A DNA stretch of 64,000 bases from Curtobacterium flaccumfaciens UCD-AKU (GCF_000349565.1 NZ_APJN01000081.1:1-64000); one strand, 5' to 3'. Positions 43,372 to 52,927 are shown, numbered from the stretch's first letter. Numbers and translations are program-made. The notes: a model not told the origin generated them from the letters alone.

Positions 43372-44387
43372 CCGGACACCCGGCAGTCCCGACCATCCAC
43401 GACGTCGCAGCACTGGCCGGAGTGTCGAAGTCGGTCGTCTCCCGTGCCCTCGCGGGCTCGTACGGGGTGGCGCCGTCGACGACCGAACGCGTCAAGCGGG
43501 CGGCACTCGACCTGGGCTACGTGGCGAACGCGAACGCCCGCGGCATGTCGGCACACCGCACGCACACGCTCGGGGCGTTCGTCCGTGATGCCTCGACCCC
43601 GTTCTACGGGCACCTGCTCACCGCGTTCCAGCTGCAGGCCGCCGCGCGCGGGTACCGCGTCGTCACCGCCACCGGCGCGGGGTCGTTCCCGGTCAGCGAG
43701 GAACGCCGGGCGCTCGAGACCCTGGTGTCCCTGCGCGTCGAGGGGCTCATCGTCTGCAGCGGCGCGTTGCCCATCGACGACGTCCTGCCGTTCGCCCGAC
43801 GCATCCCGACGGTGGTCTCCGGACGCCCCGAGACGGACCCGGCGGTGAGCAGCGCCTACTGCGACGAGCGCGGCGGCGGTCGCGGCCTCGCCGACCACGT
43901 CGCCGACCTGGGGCACCGTCGCGTCGCCGTGCTGACGGTCACACCGTCCGGGTCCCTGACGCAGTCGGCCCGCACCGACGCGATGGTGCGCCGGCTCCGT
44001 GCGCGCGGCGCCGAGGTGCTCCGGATCCGCTCCGAGGACCACGGCGCGGACCCCGAGGACCTCGACTCGTTCCTCGAGCAGGTCCTCGGCGCCGGCGGCG
44101 TGACGGCGGTCATGGCACCGAGCGACCGCTGGGCCGTCGGTGTGCTCGAGTCGATGCGCCGCCGTGGTCTCCGTGCACCAGACGACCTGTCGGTCACGGG
44201 CTACGACGGGGTCGCGCCGCTCGCCACCGAGCTGCTCGGCATCACCTCGTGGCGACAGCCGCTCGGCCTGATCGGCCGCCTGTCCGTCGACGACGTGGTC
44301 GACCAGATCGACGGCCGTTCGACGGGCGTCGCCCACAACGCCGTCGACGGCACCCTGGTGCCGGGCCGGACCGCCGCACGCGTCTGA
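43359..44387 (+). CDS. LacI-family transcriptional regulator 1
   Basis: 342-aa repressor. The N-terminal helix-turn-helix TIHDVAALAGVSKSVVSRAL and hinge are followed by a periplasmic-binding-protein-like sugar-sensing domain (TLGAFVRDASTPFYGHLL, VEGLIVCSGA, MAPSDRWAVGVL). GTG 43359 is used; GTG 43368 is equally possible and would overlap the stop of a short leader frame. Downstream lie the double GGGAACGTTCCC operator and the phosphodiesterase-LacI pair; either LacI could bind these sites. Confidence 0.92.
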   Translation: MPAVTGHPAVPTIHDVAALAGVSKSVVSRALAGSYGVAPSTTERVKRAALDLGYVANANARGMSAHRTHTLGAFVRDASTPFYGHLLTAFQLQAAARGYRVVTATGAGSFPVSEERRALETLVSLRVEGLIVCSGALPIDDVLPFARRIPTVVSGRPETDPAVSSAYCDERGGGRGLADHVADLGHRRVAVLTVTPSGSLTQSARTDAMVRRLRARGAEVLRIRSEDHGADPEDLDSFLEQVLGAGGVTAVMAPSDRWAVGVLESMRRRGLRAPDDLSVTGYDGVAPLATELLGITSWRQPLGLIGRLSVDDVVDQIDGRSTGVAHNAVDGTLVPGRTAARV

Positions 44388-44463
44388 CCCGGCGTCGCCG
44401 ACACCGATCGTTCACCGTCCCGTCACGGGCCGACGGGTGAGATCCGGGCCGCTCCGGTCGATC

Positions 44464-44500
44464 ATGGGGAACGTTCCCGACGATCGGGAACGTTCCCCAT
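44464..44500. promoter_or_regulatory. Double LacI-type operator
   Basis: Two GGGAACGTTCCC boxes (44467-44478 and 44486-44497) are arranged as one perfect inverted repeat with 17-bp arms and a CGA spacer. Their centres are 19 bases apart, close to two helical turns. The site lies 21 bases before the phosphodiesterase start. Confidence 0.8.
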
Positions 44501-44521
44501 CGACCGACCCCGGACGGACCC

Positions 44522-45172
44522 ATGCCCCAGAACGTCACCGCCAAACTGCCGCGCGACCCGAGCGACCCCTACCGCCACGGCATCTACCTGCGCCCTGATG
44601 CCCGCACCTGCCGCGCCGTCACGGTCGTCACCGACCAGCTCCGCGCGCAGTACGGCCTGGTGTCCGCCGGCGCCTTCCCGCCGCACGCCACGCTCGTCGG
44701 CAGCCAGCCGTTCGGCAGCAACGAGGACCAGGTCATCGCGGCCGTCACGGCGCTGCTCGACTCACGCCCGGCGTTCGACGTCCACAACGCCGGCGTCCGC
44801 GAGCAGGGCATCGGGTTCGTCTACGACGTCGCGACCCGGCCCGACGGCTCGCACAACGACGACTTCGTCCGACTCGCCGCCGACATCGATGCCGTGGTCG
44901 CCCCCTTCCGGCAGCCGATGCAGGTCCCGCCGTCGAACGACTACGACCCGGAGCAGTACCGCGCGCACCTCTCGCTCGCCTCGCACGACCTGTACGTCCG
45001 CCCGGACCTGCACGACGAGGTGGGCGCGTACATCCACGAACTCGACGTCGACGTGCCGACCGGGTTCCGCGGCGACACCGTCGTGCTCTACCGCACCGCG
45101 AGCCCGGACTGGTCCGGCCGCTGGTGGCAGACGATGACCTGGGAGCACGTCCACACCTGGAAGCTCGCCTGA
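44522..45172 (+). CDS. 2H phosphoesterase (2'-5' RNA ligase/cyclic phosphodiesterase-like)
   Basis: 216-aa protein with the two H-x-(T/S) motifs of the 2H superfamily: His55-Ala-Thr in PPHATLVG and His149-Leu-Ser in YRAHLSLAS. Members open 2',3'-cyclic phosphates or act on other cyclic phosphodiesters. It is followed two bases later by a LacI regulator and preceded by a double LacI operator, which ties it to sugar or polyol phosphate use rather than tRNA ligation. Confidence 0.88.
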   Translation: MPQNVTAKLPRDPSDPYRHGIYLRPDARTCRAVTVVTDQLRAQYGLVSAGAFPPHATLVGSQPFGSNEDQVIAAVTALLDSRPAFDVHNAGVREQGIGFVYDVATRPDGSHNDDFVRLAADIDAVVAPFRQPMQVPPSNDYDPEQYRAHLSLASHDLYVRPDLHDEVGAYIHELDVDVPTGFRGDTVVLYRTASPDWSGRWWQTMTWEHVHTWKLA

Positions 45173-45174
45173 CC

Positions 45175-46194
45175 GTGGCCGCCACCCTCCGCGACGTCGC
45201 CGAGCGCTGCGCTGTCTCGCGATCGCTCGTGTCACTCGCCCTGCGGGGCGACGACGGTGTGTCGCGACCACGTCGGGAACTCGCGGTGCGGACGGCGGAC
45301 GAGCTGGGCCTCCCGGTCGGTACGCTCGCCCGGCGACGCGCGCAGGGCGCGCCGCTCGTGCTCGGCGTGCTGGTCACCGAAGCCGCGAACCCGTTCCACG
45401 ACGAAGCCCTCCGGAGCGCACGCGCGACCGCCGAGACCCTGGGGTTCGCGCTCCGCGTCGTGGACGGGTTCCGTGACGCCGCCCGGCTGGCCGACGGCCT
45501 GGAGGCCCTGCACGCCTCCCGCGGGTCGGCCGACGGCGTCCTCGGGGTCGCGGTCCTGAGCAGCCGGGTCGCCCCGGCACGGCTCGCTGCGGTCGCGCGC
45601 GACCTGCCGGTCGCGGTCCTCGGCTCGAGCGGGTCGGGTCTCGCCGGACTCGGACTCGACACCGTGCGCGCCGACGAGGAATCGGGCATGCGCCACCTGG
45701 TGCTCCACCTCGCCGCACTCGGGCACCGGCGCACGTGTTTCGTGGCGGAGTCGGACCACCCCTCGACGACCCGTCGTGCCGTCGCGCACGCCACGGTCTC
45801 GGCGCAGCTCGGCCGGCCCGGTGACCACCGTGTCGACGACGTCGATGCCCTGGCGGCGGACCCGGCGCGGATCGCCCGGCACCTGGGCGACGGGGTGACG
45901 GCGTTCGTCGCGACGAACGACGCGACCGCGGCGCGGCTCGTGGCGATCGCCGACGGCGCGGGACTCGCGCTCCCCCGGATGGCGGCGGTGACCGGGTTCG
46001 ACGGCACCGGTCTCGGCGACCGGCTCGACCTGACGAGCGTCGACCAGCCGCGGGTCCGGATGGGCGCGCGGGCGGTGGAGCTCGTCGTCGAACGGCTGCG
46101 CGGGCGACGCGGTGACCGCCACGAGGTCCTGCCGACGCGCCTGCTGCTGCGGGGGTCGACGGGACGGGCGGTCGCCGGGCACCAGGTCGGCTGA
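45175..46194 (+). CDS. LacI-family transcriptional regulator 2
   Basis: 339 aa from a GTG two bases after the phosphodiesterase stop. DNA-binding segment LRDVAERCAVSRSLVSLALRG, then the ligand domain (VLGVLVTEAANPFHDE, DGVLGVAVLSS, TAFVATNDATAARLV, and SVDQPRVRMGARAVELV at the dimer face). It probably represses its own two-gene operon through the double operator upstream and may also control the sugar importer at 47429, which has the same box. Confidence 0.92.
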   Translation: MAATLRDVAERCAVSRSLVSLALRGDDGVSRPRRELAVRTADELGLPVGTLARRRAQGAPLVLGVLVTEAANPFHDEALRSARATAETLGFALRVVDGFRDAARLADGLEALHASRGSADGVLGVAVLSSRVAPARLAAVARDLPVAVLGSSGSGLAGLGLDTVRADEESGMRHLVLHLAALGHRRTCFVAESDHPSTTRRAVAHATVSAQLGRPGDHRVDDVDALAADPARIARHLGDGVTAFVATNDATAARLVAIADGAGLALPRMAAVTGFDGTGLGDRLDLTSVDQPRVRMGARAVELVVERLRGRRGDRHEVLPTRLLLRGSTGRAVAGHQVG

Positions 46195-46287
46195 GCACCG
46201 CGACGCCGTCGACGGCGCGGCCGGCGGCGGATCGGTCCAGTGGGCGATGCGGTTCAGTGGGCGGTGCCGCTCGGTCGGCGGTGCGGC

Positions 46288-47187
46288 TCAGCCAGCGGTC
46301 GGGTCGGCGGCGGTTCGATCGGCGGCGGCTGCAGCGTCCGTGGAGGTCATCGCCGACAGGTCCTGCACCCGACGGACCAGCTCGGTGTGCGATCCACCGG
46401 CACCGGCAGCGACGTAGTCGTCGGCCAGGTGCGCACGGTCGACGGGCTCGCCCCCGCGGAAGCCCCGGAACCACCCACCGGCCCGCTCGAGCACCAGTGC
46501 CCCGGCGGCGACGTCCCAGGGGTGCGTGGCGAAGCCCATCGTGGCGTCCGACCACCCCGCGGCGACGTGCACCAGGTTGAGTGCGCCGCTGCCGAGGCTG
46601 TGGTGGTGGCGGTACCGCACCGTCAGGTCACGCAGCAGGTCGAACGCCGCGGCCTCGCCGAGCAGGTCGAGGTCCTGCTGCACCGGGAAGCTCGTCAGCA
46701 CCGTCGCGGCGTCGTCGGGGCCGGACGACGAGTGCATCGGCGCACCGTCGAGCCAGGCTCCGTCGTCGTCCGCCGCGAACACGTGGTCGGCGACCGGGTC
46801 GAAGACCACCCCCGCGACGACCTCGCCGTCGACCTCGGCCGCGATCGAGATGCACCAGTACGCGAGTCCGCGGGCGAAGTTCGCCGTGCCGTCGATCGGG
46901 TCGACGATCCACCGCACCACGGCGTCCCCGGTGGTGTCGGCGCTGCCGGGGCCGCCGGTGGTGCCGCCTTCTTCGCCGAGCACGACGGAACCCGGCACCG
47001 CCGCGGTGAGCACCGCGGTGATCGCCTCTTCGGCCGCGCGGTCGTGCAGGGTCACCACGTCGTGCGCATCGCGCTTCGTGCTGATCGTCATCGGGGCGCG
47101 GAACACGGCGAGGAGGTCGGGCGCGACGGCACGCGCGGCATCCTCGGCGATCACCCGGAGCGTCTGGGGAGCAGGAACGGTTCGCAT
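46288..47187 (-). CDS. Inositol-monophosphatase-family phosphatase
   Basis: 299-aa Mg-dependent sugar/polyol phosphatase. Metal ligands are visible in GEEGG (Glu72/73) and WIVDPIDGTANF (Asp96, Asp99), with the third in THPWDVAAGALVLERAGG, seen as HPWDVAAG. It could act on inositol-, fructose-1,6- or histidinol-type phosphates. A weak GGGGA precedes the ATG. Convergent with LacI 2 and divergent from the importer operon, so it may process the imported compound. Confidence 0.9.
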   Translation of the reverse strand: MRTVPAPQTLRVIAEDAARAVAPDLLAVFRAPMTISTKRDAHDVVTLHDRAAEEAITAVLTAAVPGSVVLGEEGGTTGGPGSADTTGDAVVRWIVDPIDGTANFARGLAYWCISIAAEVDGEVVAGVVFDPVADHVFAADDDGAWLDGAPMHSSSGPDDAATVLTSFPVQQDLDLLGEAAAFDLLRDLTVRYRHHHSLGSGALNLVHVAAGWSDATMGFATHPWDVAAGALVLERAGGWFRGFRGGEPVDRAHLADDYVAAGAGGSHTELVRRVQDLSAMTSTDAAAAADRTAADPTAG

Positions 47188-47394
47188 GGTCCCCGGTTGT
47201 ACGACGTCGAGGCCCCTGGACGGCGAACCACGCCGGTCGTCGGCCCGAACCGCAGGTGAACGGGTGGGTGCGAACGGTGAACGGCGGCTCTCCGCCGACG
47301 GAGGGGTTGAACGCCGCGTGAACGGGTGACGGCGGGTGATCGACGCGCCTTGACCCGTCTCCGGCACCCGCCGCAGAGTGGAGTCGTTCCCGGA

Positions 47395-47410
47395 TAGGGA
47401 ACGTTCCCTA
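47395..47410. promoter_or_regulatory. LacI-type operator TAGGGAACGTTCCCTA
   Basis: Perfect 16-base palindrome with the same GGGAACGTTCCC core as the double operator at 44464-44500. It lies 18 bases before the permease start, next to GGAGG, so a bound repressor would block the importer operon. Confidence 0.8.
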
Positions 47411-47428
47411 CTCGGAGGTGTCCGCCCC

Positions 47429-48415
47429 ATGACGGTCCCCGTCACGTCCGGCCTGCTCGCCGGTCCCCCGCGTACCGCGGGATCGCCCCGGCCGCCGCAG
47501 TCGCGGCGTCCAGCACGGGCGGCCCGGTCGGCCCGGTCGTCGTTGCGCTCCGACCGACGGCTCGGTCTGGTGCTCCTCGCACCGGCGCTGCTCGCGTTCG
47601 CGGTCTTCGTCTTCTACCCGCTCGGCCGGGTCCTGGTCCTCAGCACCCAGGGCACCGACATCTTCGGCCAGCCGGCCGGCTCGGTCGGGCTGCAGAACTA
47701 CGTCCGCACGTTCACCGACCCCGCGTTCGGACGGACGATGCTGACCACGGCCGTCTTCTGTGTCGGCGTGGTCGCCGGGCGGATCGTGTTCGGGCTGCTC
47801 GTCGTCGTGCCGCTCACCGTGAAGCTCCGCGGTCTGCCGGTGTTCCGAGCACTCCTGACCGCGCCGATGGTCGTCTCCGTGTCGGCCGGGTCCGTCGCGT
47901 TCGCGGCGATGCTCGCCCCCGGCAACGGGCTGTTGAACACGGTGATCACGCAGTTCGGCGGGGCACCCGTCCCGTTCCTGACGAGCACGCAGTGGGCCCT
48001 GGCGAGCGTCATCGTCGTCACGATCTGGGGGTCGCTCGGGTTCACCGTGCTGCTCCTGCTCGGAGCGTTCGGCGCCATCGACCAGGACGTCATCGAGGCC
48101 GCGCACCTCGACGGGGCCGGCCCCGTCCGGACACTGTGGTCGATCTCGTTGCCACTCGTCACCCCGACGCTCTTCTTCGTGGTCGTGACCGGCACCGTCG
48201 AGGCGTTGACGACCTTCGGACAGATCCAGATCCTGACCGGTGGCGGTCCAGCCGACTCGTCGAAGACCCTCGTCTACGCCATCTACCAGCAGGCGTTCGG
48301 CTCGGGCAGCGCGAACTTCGGCCTCGCCGCCGCGCTCGGGGTCGTGCTGTTCCTGCTGGTCCTGGGGCTGTCGATCGTGCAGTTCGGCGTGCTCGAGAAG
48401 CGGGTGAACTACTGA
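47429..48415 (+). CDS. Sugar/polyol ABC transporter permease (UgpA-like)
   Basis: 328-aa inner-membrane permease with six predicted helices starting at LVLLAPALLAFAVFVFYPL and the coupling motif EAAHLDGAGPVRTLWSISLPLVTPT, read as EAAHLDGAG and LPLVTPT. The first 40 residues are basic and disordered. GGAGG lies ten bases upstream of the ATG. The stop overlaps the next permease start (ATGA). Confidence 0.93.
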   Translation: MTVPVTSGLLAGPPRTAGSPRPPQSRRPARAARSARSSLRSDRRLGLVLLAPALLAFAVFVFYPLGRVLVLSTQGTDIFGQPAGSVGLQNYVRTFTDPAFGRTMLTTAVFCVGVVAGRIVFGLLVVVPLTVKLRGLPVFRALLTAPMVVSVSAGSVAFAAMLAPGNGLLNTVITQFGGAPVPFLTSTQWALASVIVVTIWGSLGFTVLLLLGAFGAIDQDVIEAAHLDGAGPVRTLWSISLPLVTPTLFFVVVTGTVEALTTFGQIQILTGGGPADSSKTLVYAIYQQAFGSGSANFGLAAALGVVLFLLVLGLSIVQFGVLEKRVNY

Positions 48416-49245
48416 TGCGCCCCGTCACCGTCCGCCGGCTCCGGAGCGCCTTCGTCTACGCCTGGCTCGTCATCGCGGTCGTCGTCGTCTGCTTCCCCCT
48501 GTACTACGTGTTCGAGGGCGCACTCACCCCGACCCGGTACCTGGACCAGGGCCTCGCCGGTCTCGTCCCGATCCACCTGACGCTCGACAACATCGTCCGC
48601 GCCACGCAGGTCGTCCCGCTCGGAGCGCAGTTCCTGAACAGCGTCGTCGTCACCCTCGCCCAGACGGTGCTGCAGGTCGTCATCGGCATCATGACCGCCT
48701 ACGCGCTCGTGTTCTGCCGGCTCCGCGGCACCCGTGCCCTGTTCCTCGTCCTGCTCGCCAGCCTGATGATCCCCGGCGAGACGACCCTGATCGCGAACTA
48801 CCTGACCGTGGCGTCCTGGCACCTCATCGACACGCTCCTGGTCGTCTTCCTGCCGTTCGTGGCCTCGGCGCTGACGATCTTCCTGTTCCGCCAGGCGTTC
48901 CTGAGCTTCCCCGACGAGCTGCGGGAAGCCGCGGTCCTCGACGGCGCCGGGCACTTCCGGTTCATCCGGTCCATGCTGCTGCCGCTCACCCGCCCGACGC
49001 TCGTCTCGGTCACGCTCGTGAGCGCGACGGCCGCGTGGAACGGGTTCTTCTGGCCGCTCCTCGTCACCAACTCGCCCGAGCACCGCACCGTGCAGGTCGG
49101 CATCGCCCAGCTGTCCGACGCCGAGGCCGCCGACATCGGCGTGGTCCTGGCCGGCGCCGCCATGGTGACCCTCCCCGTCCTCGTCCTGGTCCTCGTCGCC
49201 CAGCGGTTCCTCGCCGGTGGCCTCACCGCCGGCGCACTCAAGTGA
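48415..49245 (+). CDS. Sugar/polyol ABC transporter permease (UgpE-like)
   Basis: 276-aa partner permease with six helices and the coupling motif EAAVLDGAGHFRFI followed by LPLTRPTL. ATG overlaps the UgpA-like stop. A substrate-binding protein follows after 56 bases. No ATPase gene is present in the cluster; a shared MsiK/UgpC-type ATPase elsewhere must serve it, as is common in actinobacteria. Confidence 0.93.
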   Translation: MRPVTVRRLRSAFVYAWLVIAVVVVCFPLYYVFEGALTPTRYLDQGLAGLVPIHLTLDNIVRATQVVPLGAQFLNSVVVTLAQTVLQVVIGIMTAYALVFCRLRGTRALFLVLLASLMIPGETTLIANYLTVASWHLIDTLLVVFLPFVASALTIFLFRQAFLSFPDELREAAVLDGAGHFRFIRSMLLPLTRPTLVSVTLVSATAAWNGFFWPLLVTNSPEHRTVQVGIAQLSDAEAADIGVVLAGAAMVTLPVLVLVLVAQRFLAGGLTAGALK

Positions 49246-49301
49246 CGACGCACACGTTCCCCTCCCCGATCCCCGCCCGCCCCGCACCCGAAGGACGCAC
49301 C

Positions 49302-50639
49302 ATGCCCACTCGTCGTTCCACCGCCCTCACCGCACTCGCCACCGGCGCCGTCGCGGTCCTCGCCCTGACCGGATGCTCCACGTCGAGCTCGGCGTCGGAG
49401 CGCTCCGGCCCCGTCACCGTCGACTTCTGGCACGCCATGTCCGGTCCGGCGGCGACCGAACTCGACGCCCTCGTCGCACGCTTCAACAAGCAGAACGACC
49501 AGCACATCACCGTCAAGTCGTCGTTCCAGGGCGACTACGCGGCCGTCCAGACGAAGTACACGGCGGCGGTGCAGTCCGGCTCCACGCCCGACCTGCTCAT
49601 GATGAACGACGTGTCGACCGGCTTCATGATCGACTCCGGCCAGACGGTGTCCCCCGCGACGGTGAGCGGCTCGACGTCGAGGACCGACACGATGGCACCG
49701 GCCGTCTCGACCTACTACAGCGACGGCAAGTCGCTCGCGGCGATGCCGTTCTCGGTCTCGATGCCCGTGCTCTACCTGAACAAGGCACTCGTCGCGAAGG
49801 CCGGCCTCGACGCTGCGAAGCCGCCGAAGACGCTGGCCCAGGTCGCGACCTGGGCCGAGAAGATCCACGCCGCGACCGGTGGCTACGGCATGAGCATGAA
49901 CATGGGCGACTCGTGGATGCTCGAGGAACTGAGTGCCTCGGGCGGCCAGCCGTTCTGCACGCCGGACAACGGCCGGAAGGGCAAGCCCGTCACCGGCGTC
50001 TCGCTCACCTCGGACACCCAGGTGCAGTTCATGAGCACGCTGCAGAAGCTGTACCAGGACGGCGCCGCCCTGAACCCCGGCACCGACTCGACCGTGCAGA
50101 ACTCGGCGTTCTCGAGCGACAAGGTCGGGATGCTGCTGACCTCGTCCGGCGCGTACACGACCGTCGACCCGGACGGCTCCAAGTCGGTCGTCGCCCGGTT
50201 CCCCACCACGTCGGACTCCGACGACGCCGGCCAGGTCATCGGCGGCAACGCCCTGTGGATCTCCGGCAAGGGCCACTCGACCGCCGAGCAGAAGGCGTCG
50301 TACACGTTCGCCAAGTGGCTCCAGAGTCCCGACGTGCAGGCCGAGTGGGCGAAGGCGACCGGCTACGTCGCGATGAACACCGACTCCGCGAAGACCACCG
50401 TCGGCAAGCGCTCCCTGTCCGACCCGAACATCGCCACCATGTACCAGCAGCTCACCGACGACCCCACGAGCGTCGCAGCGGCCGGCTGCATCACCGGCGC
50501 GTTCCCGACGGTCCGTGCCACCGTCATCGGAGCCTTCAACCGCATCGTCGAGGGTGCCGACGTCGAGTCGACGATGCAGGACGCGGAACAGCAGGCCGGC
50601 AAGCAGATCGCGTCCTACAACGAGGCCGCCGGCAAGTGA
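49302..50639 (+). CDS. ABC transporter substrate-binding lipoprotein (UgpB-like)
   Basis: 445-aa lipoprotein with lipobox ALTGC and a family 1 solute-binding fold. VDFWHAMSGPAATELDALVARFN and TPDLLMMNDVSTGFMID resemble glycerol-3-phosphate binding proteins (UgpB), shown as FWHAMSG and LVARFN. GAAGGA precedes the ATG. With an inositol-monophosphatase-like gene and a cyclic phosphodiesterase in the same LacI region, a polyol phosphate or glycerophosphodiester ligand is plausible but unproven. Confidence 0.92.
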   Translation: MPTRRSTALTALATGAVAVLALTGCSTSSSASERSGPVTVDFWHAMSGPAATELDALVARFNKQNDQHITVKSSFQGDYAAVQTKYTAAVQSGSTPDLLMMNDVSTGFMIDSGQTVSPATVSGSTSRTDTMAPAVSTYYSDGKSLAAMPFSVSMPVLYLNKALVAKAGLDAAKPPKTLAQVATWAEKIHAATGGYGMSMNMGDSWMLEELSASGGQPFCTPDNGRKGKPVTGVSLTSDTQVQFMSTLQKLYQDGAALNPGTDSTVQNSAFSSDKVGMLLTSSGAYTTVDPDGSKSVVARFPTTSDSDDAGQVIGGNALWISGKGHSTAEQKASYTFAKWLQSPDVQAEWAKATGYVAMNTDSAKTTVGKRSLSDPNIATMYQQLTDDPTSVAAAGCITGAFPTVRATVIGAFNRIVEGADVESTMQDAEQQAGKQIASYNEAAGK

Positions 50640-50761
50640 GCACGGTCGACGCGTGAGCGCCCCGCGAGGCTGACCAAGGGTTCATGGAGCACGGCCGCCG
50701 TTCGCCATACGGTTGTCTGACGAAGCGGGCAGGCAGCCCGCACGACGATCGGAGCCCTGTG

Positions 50762-51955
50762 GTGTCTGCTGCGAACGGCCGGCCCGGCAACGGTGCTCCG
50801 GAACCCCTGCGCATCGTGTTCTCGTTCCCACGGGGACGCGGACACCTCGCACCGATGCTGCCGCTCGCCCGCGCGGCCAGCACTGCCGGACACCGGACGG
50901 CCCTGAGCGGCGCACGCGAGGCAGTCCTCGAACAGACCGGCTTCTCGCACCGGCAACCGCGGGACGTGGAGCTGCCGGCGAGCAGGCCGGGCACCGGCAC
51001 CCTGACCCCGATCGACCCGAGCACGGTGCTCACCCGCGTCCCCCAGGTGTTCCTGGGGGACGCGGCCGCCGGTGCCGTCGTCGACGTCGGACGACTGGTC
51101 ACACGGTGGACCGCTGACCTCGTGGTCTGCGGGGAGTTCGACTTCGGCGCGATGACCGCCGCCGAACGAGCCGGGGTGCCGTGCGTGGTGGTCCTGGCCT
51201 TCGCCTCGGCCGGCGGGACCTGGCGCGAAGCGGTGCGAGAGCCGCTCGAGGCGCTCCGTCGACGCGCGGGACTCGGGCCCGACCCGGAGCAGCACATGCT
51301 CGGCGGCGCGCTCACCGTCGTCCCGTTCCCGGCGTCGATGCGATCCGGGCGCGAGCTGCGTGGCCCGGTGATCCGGATGCGACCGGACACCTGGTCGTCA
51401 CCCCCGTCGGACGCCGCGGCGTGGTTGGCCGCCGGCGACGGACCCCGCGTCTACGTCACGCTCGGCACCGAGTTCAACACGAAGTCCGGCGACCTGTTCG
51501 CTCGGCTGATCGACGCGCTCGCCACCCTGCCTGCGCGGATCCTCGTGACGACCGGACCCTGGGTCGACCCGACGACCTTCCCGGTGCCGGCGGGTCCGGG
51601 GACGATCCGGGTCGAGCAGTACGTGCCGCAGGACTCGGTGCTCGGGCTCGTGGACCTGGTCGTGAACCACGGCGGATCCGGATCGGTGACCGGGGCGCTC
51701 GCGCACGGGGTGCCCCTGCTGGTCCTGCCGCTCGGTGCGGACCAGTTGCCGAACGGCGGCTGCGTCGAGGCCCTGGGCGCCGGACTCGTCCTCGACGCCG
51801 CGACGGCGACCGCGGAGGACATCCGCACCACCGCGTCGCGGCTCCTGACCGACCCGGCGTTCCGCGTCGCCGCCGGACGGATCCGGACCGAGATCGCTGC
51901 CGGCGAGACCCCGGCCGTCGTGCTGGACGCCGTCGAGCGCCTGGTCGGTGGGTGA
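50762..51955 (+). CDS. GT1-family (UDP-glycosyltransferase-like) enzyme
   Basis: 397-aa GT-B enzyme of the macrolide/flavonoid glycosyltransferase type. IVFSFPRGRGHLAPMLPLA opens the acceptor domain (RGRGHLAPMLPL), VYVTLGTEFN the donor domain, and the sugar-nucleotide motif VNHGGSGSVTGALAHGVPLLVLPLGADQ is present in pieces (NHGGSGSVTGAL, LPLGADQ). Two adjacent GTG codons are possible starts; the second is taken because GGAG is seven bases away. It probably glycosylates a small hydrophobic molecule. Confidence 0.9.
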   Translation: MSAANGRPGNGAPEPLRIVFSFPRGRGHLAPMLPLARAASTAGHRTALSGAREAVLEQTGFSHRQPRDVELPASRPGTGTLTPIDPSTVLTRVPQVFLGDAAAGAVVDVGRLVTRWTADLVVCGEFDFGAMTAAERAGVPCVVVLAFASAGGTWREAVREPLEALRRRAGLGPDPEQHMLGGALTVVPFPASMRSGRELRGPVIRMRPDTWSSPPSDAAAWLAAGDGPRVYVTLGTEFNTKSGDLFARLIDALATLPARILVTTGPWVDPTTFPVPAGPGTIRVEQYVPQDSVLGLVDLVVNHGGSGSVTGALAHGVPLLVLPLGADQLPNGGCVEALGAGLVLDAATATAEDIRTTASRLLTDPAFRVAAGRIRTEIAAGETPAVVLDAVERLVGG

Positions 51956-52399
51956 GCGCGCACCGCGGTGACGAGCGCCGATCAGCCCGATGCTCGGCGC
52001 ACCAGGCACGTGTGAGGACGGCGTCTCGCCCGTCCTTCGGAAGGATGCACTCCCCTTCCGCTCGGCCCGCTCGTTGCACCGGGCCAACAGGTTGGGTCCG
52101 AGAGTCCCCGATTCGACCCTCACACGGCGCGAGGGCAGAACGTGGAGCCCGTCAGCAACCACTACGACGCCTTTGCGATGAGCCCGGTCCCCGCTCCCAG
52201 CCCTGACGCCGTCGCTGCCAGCGAGGTCGCCGCTGTGGTGCGTTTGGCGCCCCTTCACCGGGCATTTTTGCGGGACAGGCATGCGGCAACACCCCCGGTC
52301 AGGCGGCAGTACACAACAGAGGCTGTCGAAGGCGGCAACTGTCATGGAGCGGTGAACCACCGCCTTACGGGCACGTTCTGCCGCCCGCCAGACACACCA
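51956..52399. other. 444-bp region without a recognisable gene
   Basis: Just after the glycosyltransferase GCGCCGA and TCGGCGC (51975-52000) could form a weak terminator. The remainder has lower GC and irregular codon structure in all frames compared with the sequence to the left, and marks the left edge of the accessory block. No gene, repeat or integrase site is visible to me. Confidence 0.5.
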
Positions 52400-52927
52400 C
52401 TATTTGTCGTAGACCGGTACGGAAGGAAGACCTCGGTCAGCTCGGGCACGATCAACGATGGACTGGATGACTGCCGTCTTGGCTGCGTTATACGAAGCTC
52501 CGCGCTGCTGAGCTCCCTCTGCGGCAGCAACTTTCGCCGCCTCGTAACGCCTCATGTCCTCGGGGTGGTTGAGGAGCCAATCCCGCAAGATGCGCTGGTT
52601 GTTGTGCTCCCATTCGTCTGCCGTGAAGAAGTGCGCGATACGAAGTCTTCGCCCGTCGCGCTCGAAGACCATCACGGGATGGGAACGCACGCTGCTTCCA
52701 AGTTCCCATCCGCCAGCTTCCAAGCGCTGGCGGTGGGCCTCGAAGTCCGCGCCGTCGCAGACCCGGACTGCAAGATCGATGATTGGCTTCGCGGCCAGAC
52801 CAGGAACAGAGGTCGAGCCGATGTGCTCGACGAGCCAAACACTGTTCCCCAGCTTCTGGATCTCCTCAGCGGCAGCCTCGAATTGGTGTGGCCAGGACGG
52901 ATCGTACGGAACGAGCACAGTTCGCAC
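52400..52927 (-). CDS. GrpB/UPF0157 family protein, second copy
   Basis: 175 aa from a GTG start, close to the common bacterial GrpB length. It begins VLVPYDPSWPHQFEAAAEEI, then VEHIGSTSVPGLAAKPIIDLAV (read as GSTSVPGL and KPIIDL), and ends with YNAAKTAVIQSIVDRA. It is more standard than the 35955 member and has lower-GC codon choice, so it was probably acquired separately. Biochemical role unknown. Confidence 0.88.
   Translation of the reverse strand: MRTVLVPYDPSWPHQFEAAAEEIQKLGNSVWLVEHIGSTSVPGLAAKPIIDLAVRVCDGADFEAHRQRLEAGGWELGSSVRSHPVMVFERDGRRLRIAHFFTADEWEHNNQRILRDWLLNHPEDMRRYEAAKVAAAEGAQQRGASYNAAKTAVIQSIVDRARADRGLPSVPVYDK

Noticed and set aside
47250-47330. GTGAACGGGTG repeats upstream of the IMPase gene as operators
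   Set aside because: Three loose copies with irregular spacing in a GC-rich stretch; no symmetry and no second promoter sharing them.
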